Positions 6,643 to 15,670 of a stretch of 42,870 nt of DNA are shown here, one piece after another. Every line of letters starts with the position of its first letter. Within the stretch, counting starts at the first letter, position 1. This stretch comes from a virus. Location of the stretch: IMG/VR virus record IMGVR_UViG_3300045454_000129, positions 1 to 42,870 of that record, one strand, 5' to 3'. Made by a program: the position numbers and the translations under genes. The notes beneath the pieces were generated by a model. It was not told the origin of the DNA, did not search any database, and saw only the letters and a program-made list of their open reading frames with translations.

Positions 6643-7405
6643 TTCCGAGAGCCGCTTTCAGCTCAGCGATGTCGCCCTTCATGGTGACCATCTCTGACGC
6701 GAGGTGACGCGCGACGACCTGCAACGCGACGCCCCAGTTCACGTAGTGGATTCCGTCCGGGATTGCATCGCCGTGCTCGTCGAGCAAGAGCGTGTCATCC
6801 GGGTTGCGGGCGTACACGACGAACTGCCATAGGCCCGCCTCGTGAAGTCGCTCAGCGATCATGCCGACCTCTGTCGACACGTGCATGTCCTCGACGTACT
6901 CCGGATGATCGACGGGCAGGTTTGCGCGTCGCTCTCGCTCCTCGAGCTGCTCGATCCACTGGTAGTAGACGGGTTCGATCGACAGCACCGCTTCCGGGTC
7001 GATGTCCAGCGGCGTGATGTTCGCTTTCCGCTTCTCCGACGACGTTGCCGTGCCCAGGAAGCCATCAGACGTTCGACCCCACACCGCAACGCGTGTCGCT
7101 GTGATGTTCGTGTTCACCGACTGTGCAAACACACTCCCGCCAGTGACATTCCCCGAGCCGGTGACGTTCGCGGCGTCGACGTTGCCACCGGTCGACACCG
7201 GGCCCGCCCACGTCACACCAGACGCCGCCAGCGAGTTCACGGTGTCCACGAGATCCTCGACGAGCATCTTGAGGGTCGCGAGGGTGTCGGCCGTCTGCGA
7301 CCCAGTCGGCGCCTCGAGCTCCGAAAGTCGATCACGGATGTCCCGCAACTGGGATCGAAGTTCACCCACTTCGCTTTGGTCATAGGTCACGTAGCCGCCC
7401 GACAC
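6632..7405 (-). CDS. Tail fibre protein with C-terminal S74 peptidase (intramolecular chaperone) domain
   Basis: A 257-residue protein. An N-terminal helical stalk (SEVGELRSQLRDIRDRLSEL) is followed by a short repetitive Asn/Gly/Val region and an S74-type domain: SSEKRKANITPLDIDPEAVL, then YYQWIEQ, EVGMIAERLHE and a C-terminal coiled coil. In S74 proteins the Ser of the SxxRxKxxI motif starts self-cleavage after trimer folding. The expected Ser, Lys and Asn-Ile positions are present. GTG start, with AGGTGA upstream. Confidence 0.8.
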   Translation of the reverse strand: MSGGYVTYDQSEVGELRSQLRDIRDRLSELEAPTGSQTADTLATLKMLVEDLVDTVNSLAASGVTWAGPVSTGGNVDAANVTGSGNVTGGSVFAQSVNTNITATRVAVWGRTSDGFLGTATSSEKRKANITPLDIDPEAVLSIEPVYYQWIEQLEERERRANLPVDHPEYVEDMHVSTEVGMIAERLHEAGLWQFVVYARNPDDTLLLDEHGDAIPDGIHYVNWGVALQVVARHLASEMVTMKGDIAELKAALGITA

Positions 7406-8563
7406 TTAGGTCACCTCCGGCTGAAGCGTTAGAGCAAGACGACGGCCTCGAGCATCCCCCGAACGAGCAGTCACTCGAAGCCGGTACTCGCCGTCGTCGA
7501 GGTACGAGTTGTCTCGCACTCGGAACCGGACGAAGTCCCCTGCATGGAACGCACCCACGAACGGACGAACGGAAATGTCGTGATCGAAAGTGAGCGAGCG
7601 AATCGGCAGGCGACCTCGAGCCACGCGCTCGTCGGCGTGCGCCTGAAGGGTGGTTAGCTCTGTGACGGTCGCACGCGCGGTGTCGCTGACCTCGAGCACT
7701 GGGAACCCAGCGGCTGTGAGCGCGCTGTTGGTCGCCACCGCCACCAGGCTCTGCTCCGCCGCACGGCCGCCCAACGCATAGGCCTGACTCGCTAGGTTGC
7801 GACCATCGACCTGAACTCGCAGGCGCGACACTGACGACCGCGGCAAGCCGTAGTTGAACACCGGCTCCTGGGTCGAGAAGAGAAGCGGCTGAGTCGGCGT
7901 ACCGATCTCCATCACCCACTCGACGCCAAGCCGATCAGAAGTGAACCGGGGAGTAAACCTGATATCAGGGCCGCCCTCAACCTGGCTAAGTTCTCGCAGC
8001 CGACGGCCCACCGTGGCCAGATCGGCCCCACGATAGAGGCGCTCGCTCGTTCCGGCGATCTCCGCAGGCAGTACGACGGGGACGTTCCCGCTGGTCCACG
8101 ACTGCGCCTGCGCCACGAGCGCGCGCGCCATGCCCTGCAGCGACTTCCTCGTGTCCGTCGGCCACGGGTCATCCGGGTCCGACGACACCGCAGTGAACCG
8201 AGTGTTCGTCGTCGGATCCGTAGGGAGCCGCCCCGCGAGGACGGGGAGCACCATGCGGTGGTCGAAGTATGACCACATGCCGGATGCGGTGAGCGTGAGT
8301 CGTTGGCTGTCGTCATCCCAGTCGTGCATCCAGATCGGACCCGCCTGCAGGCCCGTGTCTTCACTGAAGACAGCGAGGAACGACGCTCCCGGGATCGCCG
8401 ACTCACGAAGCCCCAGCCTTCGCACCTGACGGTTCCGCATCGACACGGTGCATGACAGATCCCCGTCGGCGTTCAGCAGCTCAGACCATGTGCCCGCTAG
8501 TACTGGAAGGGTCTGAATACGTCGCCCGGTCAGCAGGTTGCCGATGAACCATGTGGTTGCCAC
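7406..8563 (-). CDS. Minor tail protein (tail hub, Gp37-like)
   Basis: A 385-residue protein with the pattern of actinophage proteins that follow the distal tail protein: WSELLNADGDLSCTVSM near the N-terminus, GPIWMHDWDDDSQRLTLTASG, a central helical part with PDIRFTPRF and a C-terminal FVRFRVRDNSYLDDGEYRLR. It would sit in the tail tip hub. Its GTG overlaps the stop of the upstream gene (TAGTG). Confidence 0.7.
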   Translation of the reverse strand: MATTWFIGNLLTGRRIQTLPVLAGTWSELLNADGDLSCTVSMRNRQVRRLGLRESAIPGASFLAVFSEDTGLQAGPIWMHDWDDDSQRLTLTASGMWSYFDHRMVLPVLAGRLPTDPTTNTRFTAVSSDPDDPWPTDTRKSLQGMARALVAQAQSWTSGNVPVVLPAEIAGTSERLYRGADLATVGRRLRELSQVEGGPDIRFTPRFTSDRLGVEWVMEIGTPTQPLLFSTQEPVFNYGLPRSSVSRLRVQVDGRNLASQAYALGGRAAEQSLVAVATNSALTAAGFPVLEVSDTARATVTELTTLQAHADERVARGRLPIRSLTFDHDISVRPFVGAFHAGDFVRFRVRDNSYLDDGEYRLRVTARSGDARGRRLALTLQPEVT

Positions 8564-9417
8564 TAGAAGTAGCCGTCCGCAACAGTGACCGTCATCTCCG
8601 GAGTGCCTGAGCTTGCTCCGATCGCGTTGAACTGCACGTCGAATGCCTCTCCAGGGCCGACAGAGAAAAAGTCGAAGCGGGTCAGGTAGGTTGACCCGTC
8701 TGAGTCGCCGTCGATGAGCACTTCGCCGGTTCGGTGATCAACCGAGACGGTGCTTCCGAGCGGCACCACTCGGTCGTACCGGATCGTCTCGCCAGTGTCG
8801 AGCCGCTGATAGAAGAACCCTGAAGCGAGCTCGCCCGAGACGGTGACGATCGGCCACACGCGGGCGTCACCCGTGTTCGAAGCGGTCACCCGGCCAAGGC
8901 CACCGTTAGCGCCATACTCGAGCGTTCCAGCCGCCCCGAAAAGCGGATAGGTGAGCCCGCCGCCAGCTGTCGGAAGACCGGTCACCAGGTCCCGAGGCGC
9001 GGAGTACTTGACCGGGTCGGTCGCGAGAAGGGGGACTGAGAATGTCGCGTAACGGTTCTCCTCGACCACCGTGAACCGAATCTTGCCCGCGAGCTGCACC
9101 TCCGCCTGCAGGGTGCCCTCGGAGTCGGTCACCTCCATGGTGAACTTCGACGAGTACTGCTTCAACGCCATGAGGCTCTGCCGGAACTCCGAAAGGTCAG
9201 CGTCGCTCTCGGCGAAGATGGAACCCGAGACGACGGGGTAGCGCGCGGCGTCGTATACCGGATCCTGGTCCGACTCGCCGTCACGATTCGGCCAGGACAG
9301 TGTGCGGTCGAGCTTCTTGTCGACGGAGTCGGTCCAGTCGGCGAGGTCGGCCAGCCGAATGCGAGCTGCCGGGTCGTTCGTGATCGCGGGAACGCCGGGG
9401 AGCAGGACGGTGATCAT
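8563..9417 (-). CDS. Distal tail protein (Dit-like)
   Basis: A 284-residue beta-rich protein directly downstream of the tape measure gene (ATGA overlap), the usual place of the distal tail protein. The N-terminal half has the pattern SVDKKLDRTLSWPN and FTVVEENRYATFSVPLLATD. The C-terminal half (WPIVTVSGELASGFFYQRLDTGETIRY, VDHRTGEVLIDG) resembles the tail-tip galectin-like region of siphovirus Dit proteins. It would connect the tail tube to the tip. Confidence 0.75.
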   Translation of the reverse strand: MITVLLPGVPAITNDPAARIRLADLADWTDSVDKKLDRTLSWPNRDGESDQDPVYDAARYPVVSGSIFAESDADLSEFRQSLMALKQYSSKFTMEVTDSEGTLQAEVQLAGKIRFTVVEENRYATFSVPLLATDPVKYSAPRDLVTGLPTAGGGLTYPLFGAAGTLEYGANGGLGRVTASNTGDARVWPIVTVSGELASGFFYQRLDTGETIRYDRVVPLGSTVSVDHRTGEVLIDGDSDGSTYLTRFDFFSVGPGEAFDVQFNAIGASSGTPEMTVTVADGYF

Positions 9418-12362
9418 CGCACGCCCCTCGACACTCGCGTTGTGGCACTCTCCACGATCTGCCCGGCCTGCTCCTGCACGACACCCTCGATGTAGCCGTA
9501 GAGGCCATCACCGAGGTCGAGAGTGCCCGTGATCACCATCGGGGCGTTCCCCCCTCCTGCGGTCGCCTGCGCTCCGTCTCCGATCGGCGCCATCGTGTAG
9601 CCCCACCCGTTGAGCATCTGCTCGGCGAGCATCATCGACCGCGTCCGCTTGGCCGGGCCATCGGGGATGTACCACTCGCCACCGGTCTCCGGTTCAGCCC
9701 ACACGCGCATGTCGCCTGCGCGCGCGAACTGCGCGACGCGGTTCTCGCCACCGTTCGCGAAGAACTGGATGTTGCCGCCGTCGGCCTGGTAGAACGTCTG
9801 CCCGTCGCGTGAGTACGTCTGCTGACCCTGAGCGCCGACGCGGAGCGTGATCTGCCGACCATCGAAGGAGGAGATGAAGCCGTTCACCGCAGCGGTTGCG
9901 GCGGCCGTGTTCGCCAGCACGTCGAACTCGTACTCCGTCGGCATCGCGAGGATCGTGTCGGCAAGCAGCTGAGCTTCCTCCCGAGTGGTGCCGAACGCCA
10001 TGGCGCGATCAATCAGCGACCGACGTGACTCCTCAAGTCGACGACGCAGACCTTCGACGCTGCCATCGAGAGCGAACTGCGCTTTGGCAGCGTCCCAGGC
10101 ATCCTCAGCGAGGTCGAGAAGCATGTTCTTGTTGTCGCGGCCCGCCTGAGTGTTCTCGTCGAGGCCCAGCGCGTATCCCTCAACACCCTCGCGAGCGTTC
10201 GCGATCGCCTGATCGACCTGAGCGAGAGCGTCGCGGTAGTCGAGATTCGAACTGATCGCGTCCTGGTTCTTCCCGTTTGCCTCATCCAGGAGCTTGAGAA
10301 GAGAATCGAGGTCCCGCTCGAGCGATCGGGCACCATCTGCCGCCTCAAGGTACGCCTCTGCGGCAGTCTGAGTTTGGCCAGCCCCACGCCCGAGTGCCAG
10401 ATCCAGCAGCGCCTGTCGCGCAGTGAGATCTTCGGTGTTCGAAACGTTGAGACCGAGCGCGGTCGCCTGCTCGATCAGAGCGTCGCGGAACTCTGGCATC
10501 GAATCGATGAGCGTCCACAGCTGATCGTTCGACAGACCCTGGCCCTCGGTGAAGACCTCGAACGCCCGCTGCGCTGCGGGCAAGTCGGACTGAGCGATGG
10601 TGGCTAGCTCGACGCCGGCTTCCTTCACCGCCGCACGGAAGCCGTGGGTCTCTGTGGTGAACCGGGCCCACACGTTCTCGTTCTCGTTCTTGACCTTGCC
10701 GAGCATCTCGGTCATGTTCTCGAGGTCGGCAGTGACATCGCGGAAGTACACGATCTCCTTGCCCTGACCGAGGGTGGAGAACTGGTCGGCGGCGTCCTTC
10801 GCGGTGGTGAGGGAGTTGGCGATCTCCTCGCTGCTCGCCTGCCCCGACTTGAGCGCCGAGTCGAGCAGCATCAGCCCGACGACGGCGGCCGCCAGAGCGA
10901 CACCCCACGGGCCACCGAGGAACGACGTGAAGCCCTTGGCCGCGCTGGTCGCGTTCGGCATCGTCGTGGCAAGGGCTGCCACTGCCAGGCGAAACTCGAC
11001 GATCTTCGGTACGGCCAGGAGCGCAGCGCCACCGGTCAGGATGATCCCGCCAGCGAGCAACGCGAGGATCGCGACAGCGCCCTGGACCGGCTCAGGCATT
11101 CCGCCGACCATGTCGGCGAAGTCGCCGACGCCTTCAGCAGCAGCGATGACAAGCGGCAGGAGGTGCTCTCCGAGTTCGATGGCCATGTCGACGACACTGT
11201 TACGAGCCATCGCCACCTTCGCGGCAGTCGTCTCATACCGCTTCTCGGCTTCGACCTGAAGGGCGTTGTTCTCTTCGAAGGCCCGGTTGCCGGTCTCGAG
11301 TGAGGTGCGCAGAAGATCGCCCGCACCCGACAGGCTCAGAAGCGCCCGGGTGACGCGGATGTCGGACTGGCCGAGCTTCGTGAGCGTCGCGAACACGTCG
11401 CCGCCGGACGCGTTCAGGCGGCCCATGCCCTCGATGACGGTGGCAAGAGCGTCCGCAGGGTCGGCCTTCCAGCGTCGAGCGAACTCGTCACCCGTCACGC
11501 CGGCGATCCGCGCCCACTCTTCGAGGTCTGCTCCGCCAGCGGACACGGCCTTCGAGATGTCGATCATGATGTTCGACACGGCCGAACCGCCGGCCTCGGC
11601 TTCGATGCCGACCGACGCCAGAGCGTTCGCGAGTCCGAGCACTTCACCCTCGGTGAGGCCGACGACTTCACCGGCGCCCGCGATCCGCTGCGCCATCTGG
11701 ACGATGTCGCGCTCCGTCGAGGCACCGTTGTTGCCGAGCTCAACGACCGCAGCACCGAGTCGATCGACATCCGCAGGCGACGTGCGCATGATGTTCATCA
11801 GCTGCGCGAGCGACGTCGCCGCTTCCTGCGACGTGAGGTTCGTCGTCTCGCCCAGATCGATCATCGTTCGCGTGAACCGCACGATGTCGGCCGACTTCAC
11901 ACCGAGCTGACCGGCCGCCTCTGCGACCGCGGCGATCTCGCCGTGCGCTGCAGGGAGCTCCTTCGACATGGACCGCAGGCCCGCCTCGACGTCGGAGAGT
12001 TCCTCATCGGTGCCGTCGACGGTCTTGCGGACGCCCGCCCACGCCGACTCCCAGTCCTGGGCGGCCTTCACCGTGAGGCCCACCGTGGCGACGATTGCCG
12101 CTCCGATGAGAGCCATCGCCCCGCCGACCTCGCGCGACGACTGTCGCGCTTCGTCGGACATGCCGCGGATCTCTTGCTCGACCTGCGCCAGCTTCGGCTT
12201 CAGAAAGGTCGACTGGTTGCCGAGCTCCTTGGTGGCCTTCGCCGACTCGCTGATCGACTTGGCGGCCTTCTTCGCCGCATCGTCAGCCTGAGCGAGCTCC
12301 GACTTGAACAGGCCAGCGCCGACGGTCTGGATGCGGAAGATCAGGCTGCCTGCTTCGAACAT
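9414..12362 (-). CDS. Tail tape measure protein (TP901 family)
   Basis: The largest gene, 982 residues. The N-terminus (MFEAGSLIFRIQTVGAGLF, then a coiled coil) leads to the TP901 core (about 90-330: AAQDWESAWAGVRKTVDG, EIAAVAEAAGQLGV, TTNLTSQEAATSLAQLMNIM). Hydrophobic segments (about 430-460 and 485-500) and a Gly-rich end follow. The length sets the tail length; at about 0.15 nm per residue the tail would be roughly 150 nm (inference). It overlaps the frameshifted chaperone frame by 80 nt. Confidence 0.95.
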   Translation of the reverse strand: MFEAGSLIFRIQTVGAGLFKSELAQADDAAKKAAKSISESAKATKELGNQSTFLKPKLAQVEQEIRGMSDEARQSSREVGGAMALIGAAIVATVGLTVKAAQDWESAWAGVRKTVDGTDEELSDVEAGLRSMSKELPAAHGEIAAVAEAAGQLGVKSADIVRFTRTMIDLGETTNLTSQEAATSLAQLMNIMRTSPADVDRLGAAVVELGNNGASTERDIVQMAQRIAGAGEVVGLTEGEVLGLANALASVGIEAEAGGSAVSNIMIDISKAVSAGGADLEEWARIAGVTGDEFARRWKADPADALATVIEGMGRLNASGGDVFATLTKLGQSDIRVTRALLSLSGAGDLLRTSLETGNRAFEENNALQVEAEKRYETTAAKVAMARNSVVDMAIELGEHLLPLVIAAAEGVGDFADMVGGMPEPVQGAVAILALLAGGIILTGGAALLAVPKIVEFRLAVAALATTMPNATSAAKGFTSFLGGPWGVALAAAVVGLMLLDSALKSGQASSEEIANSLTTAKDAADQFSTLGQGKEIVYFRDVTADLENMTEMLGKVKNENENVWARFTTETHGFRAAVKEAGVELATIAQSDLPAAQRAFEVFTEGQGLSNDQLWTLIDSMPEFRDALIEQATALGLNVSNTEDLTARQALLDLALGRGAGQTQTAAEAYLEAADGARSLERDLDSLLKLLDEANGKNQDAISSNLDYRDALAQVDQAIANAREGVEGYALGLDENTQAGRDNKNMLLDLAEDAWDAAKAQFALDGSVEGLRRRLEESRRSLIDRAMAFGTTREEAQLLADTILAMPTEYEFDVLANTAAATAAVNGFISSFDGRQITLRVGAQGQQTYSRDGQTFYQADGGNIQFFANGGENRVAQFARAGDMRVWAEPETGGEWYIPDGPAKRTRSMMLAEQMLNGWGYTMAPIGDGAQATAGGGNAPMVITGTLDLGDGLYGYIEGVVQEQAGQIVESATTRVSRGVR

Positions 12363-12711
12363 GCGCCGTCACCGCCTTCCGAGTCCAGGTGCCGTCGATG
12401 TGGGTGAGGCGGTCGATCGCGCCGCGCACGAAGTGCCACGTACGGTCACGAAGTGCGCGGTCAAGATCGGGGATCAGTTGGTGTTGCACGAGGTCGAGCT
12501 CGACCTCGTCAAACAGGTGAGGGAGCAGGAGCGTCCAGAGTTCGCGGGCGGTCAGCGAGTGCTCTGGCGCGGGGCCTTCGGTCGCCTGTCTTGCGGCTGC
12601 TTCCCGGGCTTCACGCCATCCGGGAGGGAAGACGTACTCGGGATAGAGCCCTGAAGTTGGATCAGGCTTTCCAATGCCGAACTGGGCGATGTCAGCTGGC
12701 TCGAGAGCCCC
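12283..12711 (-). CDS. Frameshift extension of the tail assembly chaperone
   Basis: An open frame in the -1 phase relative to the upstream chaperone gene, with protein-like sequence (ADIAQFGIGKPDPTSGLYPE, FPPGWREAREAAARQ, TARELWTLLLPHLFDEVELD). It has no start codon with a ribosome site. Its position just before the tape measure gene matches the classic gpG/gpGT arrangement, so it is probably made by -1 ribosomal frameshifting. Candidate slip sites are GGGG (12708-12711) and GGAAAGC (12666-12672). The upstream edge given here is the first of these. Confidence 0.7.
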   Translation of the reverse strand, partial: GALEPADIAQFGIGKPDPTSGLYPEYVFPPGWREAREAAARQATEGPAPEHSLTARELWTLLLPHLFDEVELDLVQHQLIPDLDRALRDRTWHFVRGAIDRLTHIDGTWTRKAVTAHVRSRQPDLPHPDRRRWPVQVGARSG

Positions 12712-13118
12712 ATACGGGCGACTAGCGCCCCCGTCGCTTTTGAGAGGCCCTCGACGCCTCCACCACTGCTCAGGTAGATGTTCACGCCAGTGTCCTGCAG
12801 AACGGTCTGCCATATGAGGGCAGCCATGGCGATGTCTTCCGCTTCGCCGAGGGAGACCTCGTCGCCGAGCCGCCGGGAGTTCACGCGGTGCGCCTCAGGC
12901 ACGGGCATCCACCGCTCGCCGTCTTTGACGCCACCGTCGAGCGCCATCGCGAGCGCTTCGCTCATCTCGTCAGGCGTGGCCTGTCCGACGTTGGTTCGGA
13001 GGAAGGTGTCGGTGAGCTGGTAGCCGGCGTTGCCCGGCAGGGGCTTGATGATGAAGGGGGCGTCGATGCCTTCGACGGTGAGTCGGAGGTTCCTGCCCTC
13101 CGTGGCCGCGGTGATCAT
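12552..13118 (-). CDS. Tail assembly chaperone
   Basis: A 188-residue protein starting after AGGAAGG at ATG 13118. The main body (DTFLRTNVGQATPDEMSEAL...EAEDIAMAALIWQTVLQDTGVN) is helical and resembles tail assembly chaperones of actinophages. In the zero frame it ends with a low-complexity tail (QDRRPKAPRQSTR). In the -1 frame it continues into the 12283 extension. The chaperone pair coats the tape measure during tail assembly. Confidence 0.8.
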   Translation of the reverse strand: MITAATEGRNLRLTVEGIDAPFIIKPLPGNAGYQLTDTFLRTNVGQATPDEMSEALAMALDGGVKDGERWMPVPEAHRVNSRRLGDEVSLGEAEDIAMAALIWQTVLQDTGVNIYLSSGGGVEGLSKATGALVARMGLSSQLTSPSSALESLIQLQGSIPSTSSLPDGVKPGKQPQDRRPKAPRQSTR

Positions 13119-13192
13119 GGTCGCCTTCCTGTGAATGAGAGTGAAGTGACGTGCAAGTGAGGCCAGTGATCGTCAACTGACCGGGAAGTGAA

Positions 13193-13225
13193 GCGGCGGG
13201 CGCCCCAAGGAGAGGCGCCCGCCGC
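13193..13225 (-). terminator. Hairpin between major tail protein and chaperone genes
   Basis: GCGGCGGGCGCC (13193-13204) pairs with GGCGCCCGCCGC (13214-13225), a 12 bp GC stem with a 9-base loop just after the major tail protein stop (13234). There is no T-run, so it is probably an attenuator that lets the major tail protein be made in excess over downstream tail genes. Confidence 0.65.
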
Positions 13226-13233
13226 GGCGTCCG

Positions 13234-13992
13234 CTACGCGGCGGTGTACGCGAACGGGTCCGAGGCTCCCGCGGCGTTGGTGACGACGACCGGGGACTCA
13301 CCCGACACGGTGGCGGGGATCGTCGCGACGATCGTGTTCGCGTCGACGATGGTGAAGTCCTCCGTCGCCGTGCCGACCGCCTGGCCGTCGATCGTGATGC
13401 CGGTCGTGCCGAGCAGGTTGTAGCCGCGGATGACGACCTGCTCGCCGACAGCCTGGCCGGCGGGTCCGACCGACTCGAGGATCGGGGTGCCGTCGCCCGC
13501 AACCGGCGACGTGATCTGGTCGACGACGCCGTCGGAGTTCAGGGTGAAGGCGTACGTGCCCTTGTCCTGGTAGCCCGGGGTGGCGTTCGCGACCATGATC
13601 GAGAACGAGCCCTCGAACGCGGGCAGGTTCTCGTCGAGCAGGTCGAACAGCTGGAACTCGGCCTTGTTGTCGGCGCCCGTCGCGAACGCCTTCGCGAGCA
13701 TCTCGACGAGCCACGGCTGCGCGATGTGCTTCGTGATCGGGTTGCGGATCGCCTCGACGGTGAAGGTCGGAGCGAAGCTGTAGCCGATGACGTCCATCGC
13801 GGGCGTCGACTTGTTGCCGTAGACCTCGGAGGCGACTGTGATCGGGGTCGGGTTGATCAGCAGGTTGTTGATGTCGCCGGTGATGTTGACGAACACGCCG
13901 GCGTTGTTCTTGTAGCGGATGCCCTGCTGGTGGGCGAGGGCGAGCGAACCGCTGGTGCGCGCCATCGTGTCGTACAGAGTGGGGTCACTCAT
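13234..13992 (-). CDS. Major tail protein with C-terminal Ig-like (IPT/TIG) domain
   Basis: A 252-residue protein. Residues 1-165 are the tube domain (GIRYKNNAGVFVNITGDINN, DVIGYSFAPTFTVEAIRNP). Residues 166-252 form an IPT/TIG-type Ig fold (PILESVGPAGQAVGEQVVIR, GITIDGQAV, VATIPATVSG, VVVTNAAG), an add-on that decorates the tail surface in many siphoviruses. Ribosome site GGAG before ATG 13992. Its place between connector and chaperone genes fits. Confidence 0.9.
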   Translation of the reverse strand: MSDPTLYDTMARTSGSLALAHQQGIRYKNNAGVFVNITGDINNLLINPTPITVASEVYGNKSTPAMDVIGYSFAPTFTVEAIRNPITKHIAQPWLVEMLAKAFATGADNKAEFQLFDLLDENLPAFEGSFSIMVANATPGYQDKGTYAFTLNSDGVVDQITSPVAGDGTPILESVGPAGQAVGEQVVIRGYNLLGTTGITIDGQAVGTATEDFTIVDANTIVATIPATVSGESPVVVTNAAGASDPFAYTAA

Positions 13993-14067
13993 GAGGTTCT
14001 CCTTCGTTCGGATGGGGAATGCCGCCCGATGCGGCGAACCCCTTCACTTGAAGGGGTGGTCTGGGGG

Positions 14068-14484
14068 TTACTGCTCGCGGCCGCGGAATCCGTACGTCAC
14101 AGCGACGGCGACACGGCCCTGCGTGTCCTTCTCGAAGTAGGTGCGCGACATCTCCCACGCCCACGAGATGCCGAGAATGTTCGGCATGTACTCCTTGCGG
14201 TGCAGGAGCCCCTTGAGGTCGTTGGCCCATTTCTCGACGACGGTCGGGGAGCCCTTGCGTCGAGTGAAGAACTGGGCGCGATACACGACGTTGTCGCTGA
14301 ACCCGTCAGCAGTCGTCGGCGGTGAAGAGATCGAGGTGAACTCGTCGATAGCCGTGGGAAACTCGCCGTCGAGCTTCACGCCGAGCGCGGGCAATGCGCC
14401 GGTCGGCGCGTACACGGCGAGCGAGTTCGCCTGCAGCAGCTGCGCAAGCGCGCGACGCAGGATCAGTTCGGGGGCGTCAGCCAC
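14068..14484 (-). CDS. Tail terminator protein
   Basis: A 138-residue protein from GTG 14484, preceded by GGAGG. The sequence (ELILRRALAQLLQANSLAVY...DNVVYRAQFFTRRKGSPTVVEKW, VAVTYGFRGREQ) has the size and pattern of siphovirus tail terminator (gpU-like) proteins. It lies immediately upstream of the major tail protein, as expected. The longer in-frame ATG at 14559 was rejected because it lacks a ribosome site and overlaps the upstream gene. Confidence 0.7.
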   Translation of the reverse strand: MADAPELILRRALAQLLQANSLAVYAPTGALPALGVKLDGEFPTAIDEFTSISSPPTTADGFSDNVVYRAQFFTRRKGSPTVVEKWANDLKGLLHRKEYMPNILGISWAWEMSRTYFEKDTQGRVAVAVTYGFRGREQ

Positions 14485-14833
14485 GGCCCGCCTCCGTCGC
14501 GATGATCTGGCCGAACTCGCGCGAGTTCTCCAGCGCCGGGTTTTCGACGTACTTGCCACCCGTGCCGGGCTCGCTGAAGTCGTACTCCGGGTGCTCGTGC
14601 AGGCGAGCGGCGTACGGAGTGTCGAACGTCACCGCAGCGCCCTCTTGCGGGTCTGCAGCAGGTATCACCGCGCCCGACTCGCGCAGCAGACCGTCGCGCA
14701 GTGGAGTGCGGGGCAGCGCCAAGGCCAGGAGCCGCTCGGCTGCGAGAGTCTCACCGCGAAGGATGCCGGCGAGCGCCATCTGTGACGCCTGCCCGAAGTT
14801 CGAAGTCACCGAGACGGAAGCATCGACGGTCAT
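14477..14833 (-). CDS. Head-tail connector protein, HK97 gp10-like
   Basis: A 118-residue protein: helical N-terminus (ASQMALAGILRGETLAAERLL), then PLRDGLLRESG and a beta part ending YAARLHEHPEYDFSEPGTGGKY. The YAARLHEH pattern is typical of HK97 gp10 or minor capsid connector proteins. Ribosome site AGGAG before ATG 14833. It overlaps the terminator gene by 8 bp. Confidence 0.75.
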   Translation of the reverse strand: MTVDASVSVTSNFGQASQMALAGILRGETLAAERLLALALPRTPLRDGLLRESGAVIPAADPQEGAAVTFDTPYAARLHEHPEYDFSEPGTGGKYVENPALENSREFGQIIATEAGRG

Positions 14834-14843
14834 CGGCTACTCC

Positions 14844-15188
14844 TCACTCGAGGTCGAGCTGCACGTGGTTCGGAGTGCGACGGTCGTAGTCGAACTTGGC
14901 CGACGCGATGACTTCGGAGGTGCGTTCGCGCGGCGTTCCGGCCCACACCTTCACCTGAGATGTCGGCGGGATGTCGTTCTCGGGGAGCAGGATCACTCGG
15001 GTCGTCGAGGTGATCTCCTGGCCGCTTGTGGCCGACGTCGCGCGGCGGTCGACGATGAGGCGCGTTTTCTGTTCCACGTAAGCCGGAAGTGGTTCGCTCC
15101 ATGCGCTCGGCGTCTTGCCTTCAGCGGTCTCCGTGACCGTCCGGAAGACGATCGAGTGCGGGAGGTCGCGGGCGCGCAGGCGAGGCAT
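14844..15188 (-). CDS. Head closure (head-tail joining) protein
   Basis: A 114-residue beta-rich protein (LPHSIVFRTVTETAEGKTPS, TRVILLPENDIPPTSQVKVW). Size and position between the adaptor and gp10-like genes fit a head closure protein of the SPP1 gp16 type, the second ring of the neck. Ribosome site GGAG nearby. The assignment relies mostly on gene order. Confidence 0.65.
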   Translation of the reverse strand: MPRLRARDLPHSIVFRTVTETAEGKTPSAWSEPLPAYVEQKTRLIVDRRATSATSGQEITSTTRVILLPENDIPPTSQVKVWAGTPRERTSEVIASAKFDYDRRTPNHVQLDLE

Positions 15189-15197
15189 GGTATCTCC

Positions 15198-15668
15198 CTA
15201 CGTGTGCGCGATGATCGAGCTGATAAGGCCAGCGTTCTCGAGGATCTGGACGGCCTCAGGCGCGATTCGTGATTCGCGGGCTTCGGCCGATGCGCCGCCC
15301 GTCGAGCGTCCACGCGCGCCAATCGACACTGATCCGATCGAGATGGTTCCGTCCTGCGACAGAGAGCCGGTGATGTCGTCGGACTCGTCGAACCATTGCG
15401 CCTGAGCGCAGGTGGCTTCCTTGAATGCGTCGGCGATGCCTTCGTCGGTCGGGTAGCCGTCGTCGTCGACCTCGTACCGTGCATGACGCGTGTGGGAGTC
15501 GATGACCGACGATGCGCGCCGCAGGCGGGCGTTGAGGTCTTTCTCGGTGATCGACTGCGGCTCTTGCGGCTCTTGACCCTCCTCGGGGTCGGGCGGGGTC
15601 GTCATGGGCTGGTCGTCGCCGATGAAGTCGTAGTAGTCGGAGGCCGTGGCATAGACTCGCTGAGCCAC
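15198..15668 (-). CDS. Head-tail adaptor protein
   Basis: A 156-residue protein. VYATASDYYDFIG at the start, LNARLRRASSVIDSHTRHARYE in the middle and AFKEATCAQAQWFDESDD match helical head-tail adaptors (HK97 gp6 / SPP1 gp15 type) that dock on the portal. GTG start at 15668, just after the stop of the upstream gene. The long acidic insert (about 23-38) and Gly/Ser-rich stretch are unusual additions. Confidence 0.75.
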   Translation of the reverse strand: MAQRVYATASDYYDFIGDDQPMTTPPDPEEGQEPQEPQSITEKDLNARLRRASSVIDSHTRHARYEVDDDGYPTDEGIADAFKEATCAQAQWFDESDDITGSLSQDGTISIGSVSIGARGRSTGGASAEARESRIAPEAVQILENAGLISSIIAHT

Positions 15669-15670
15669 GA

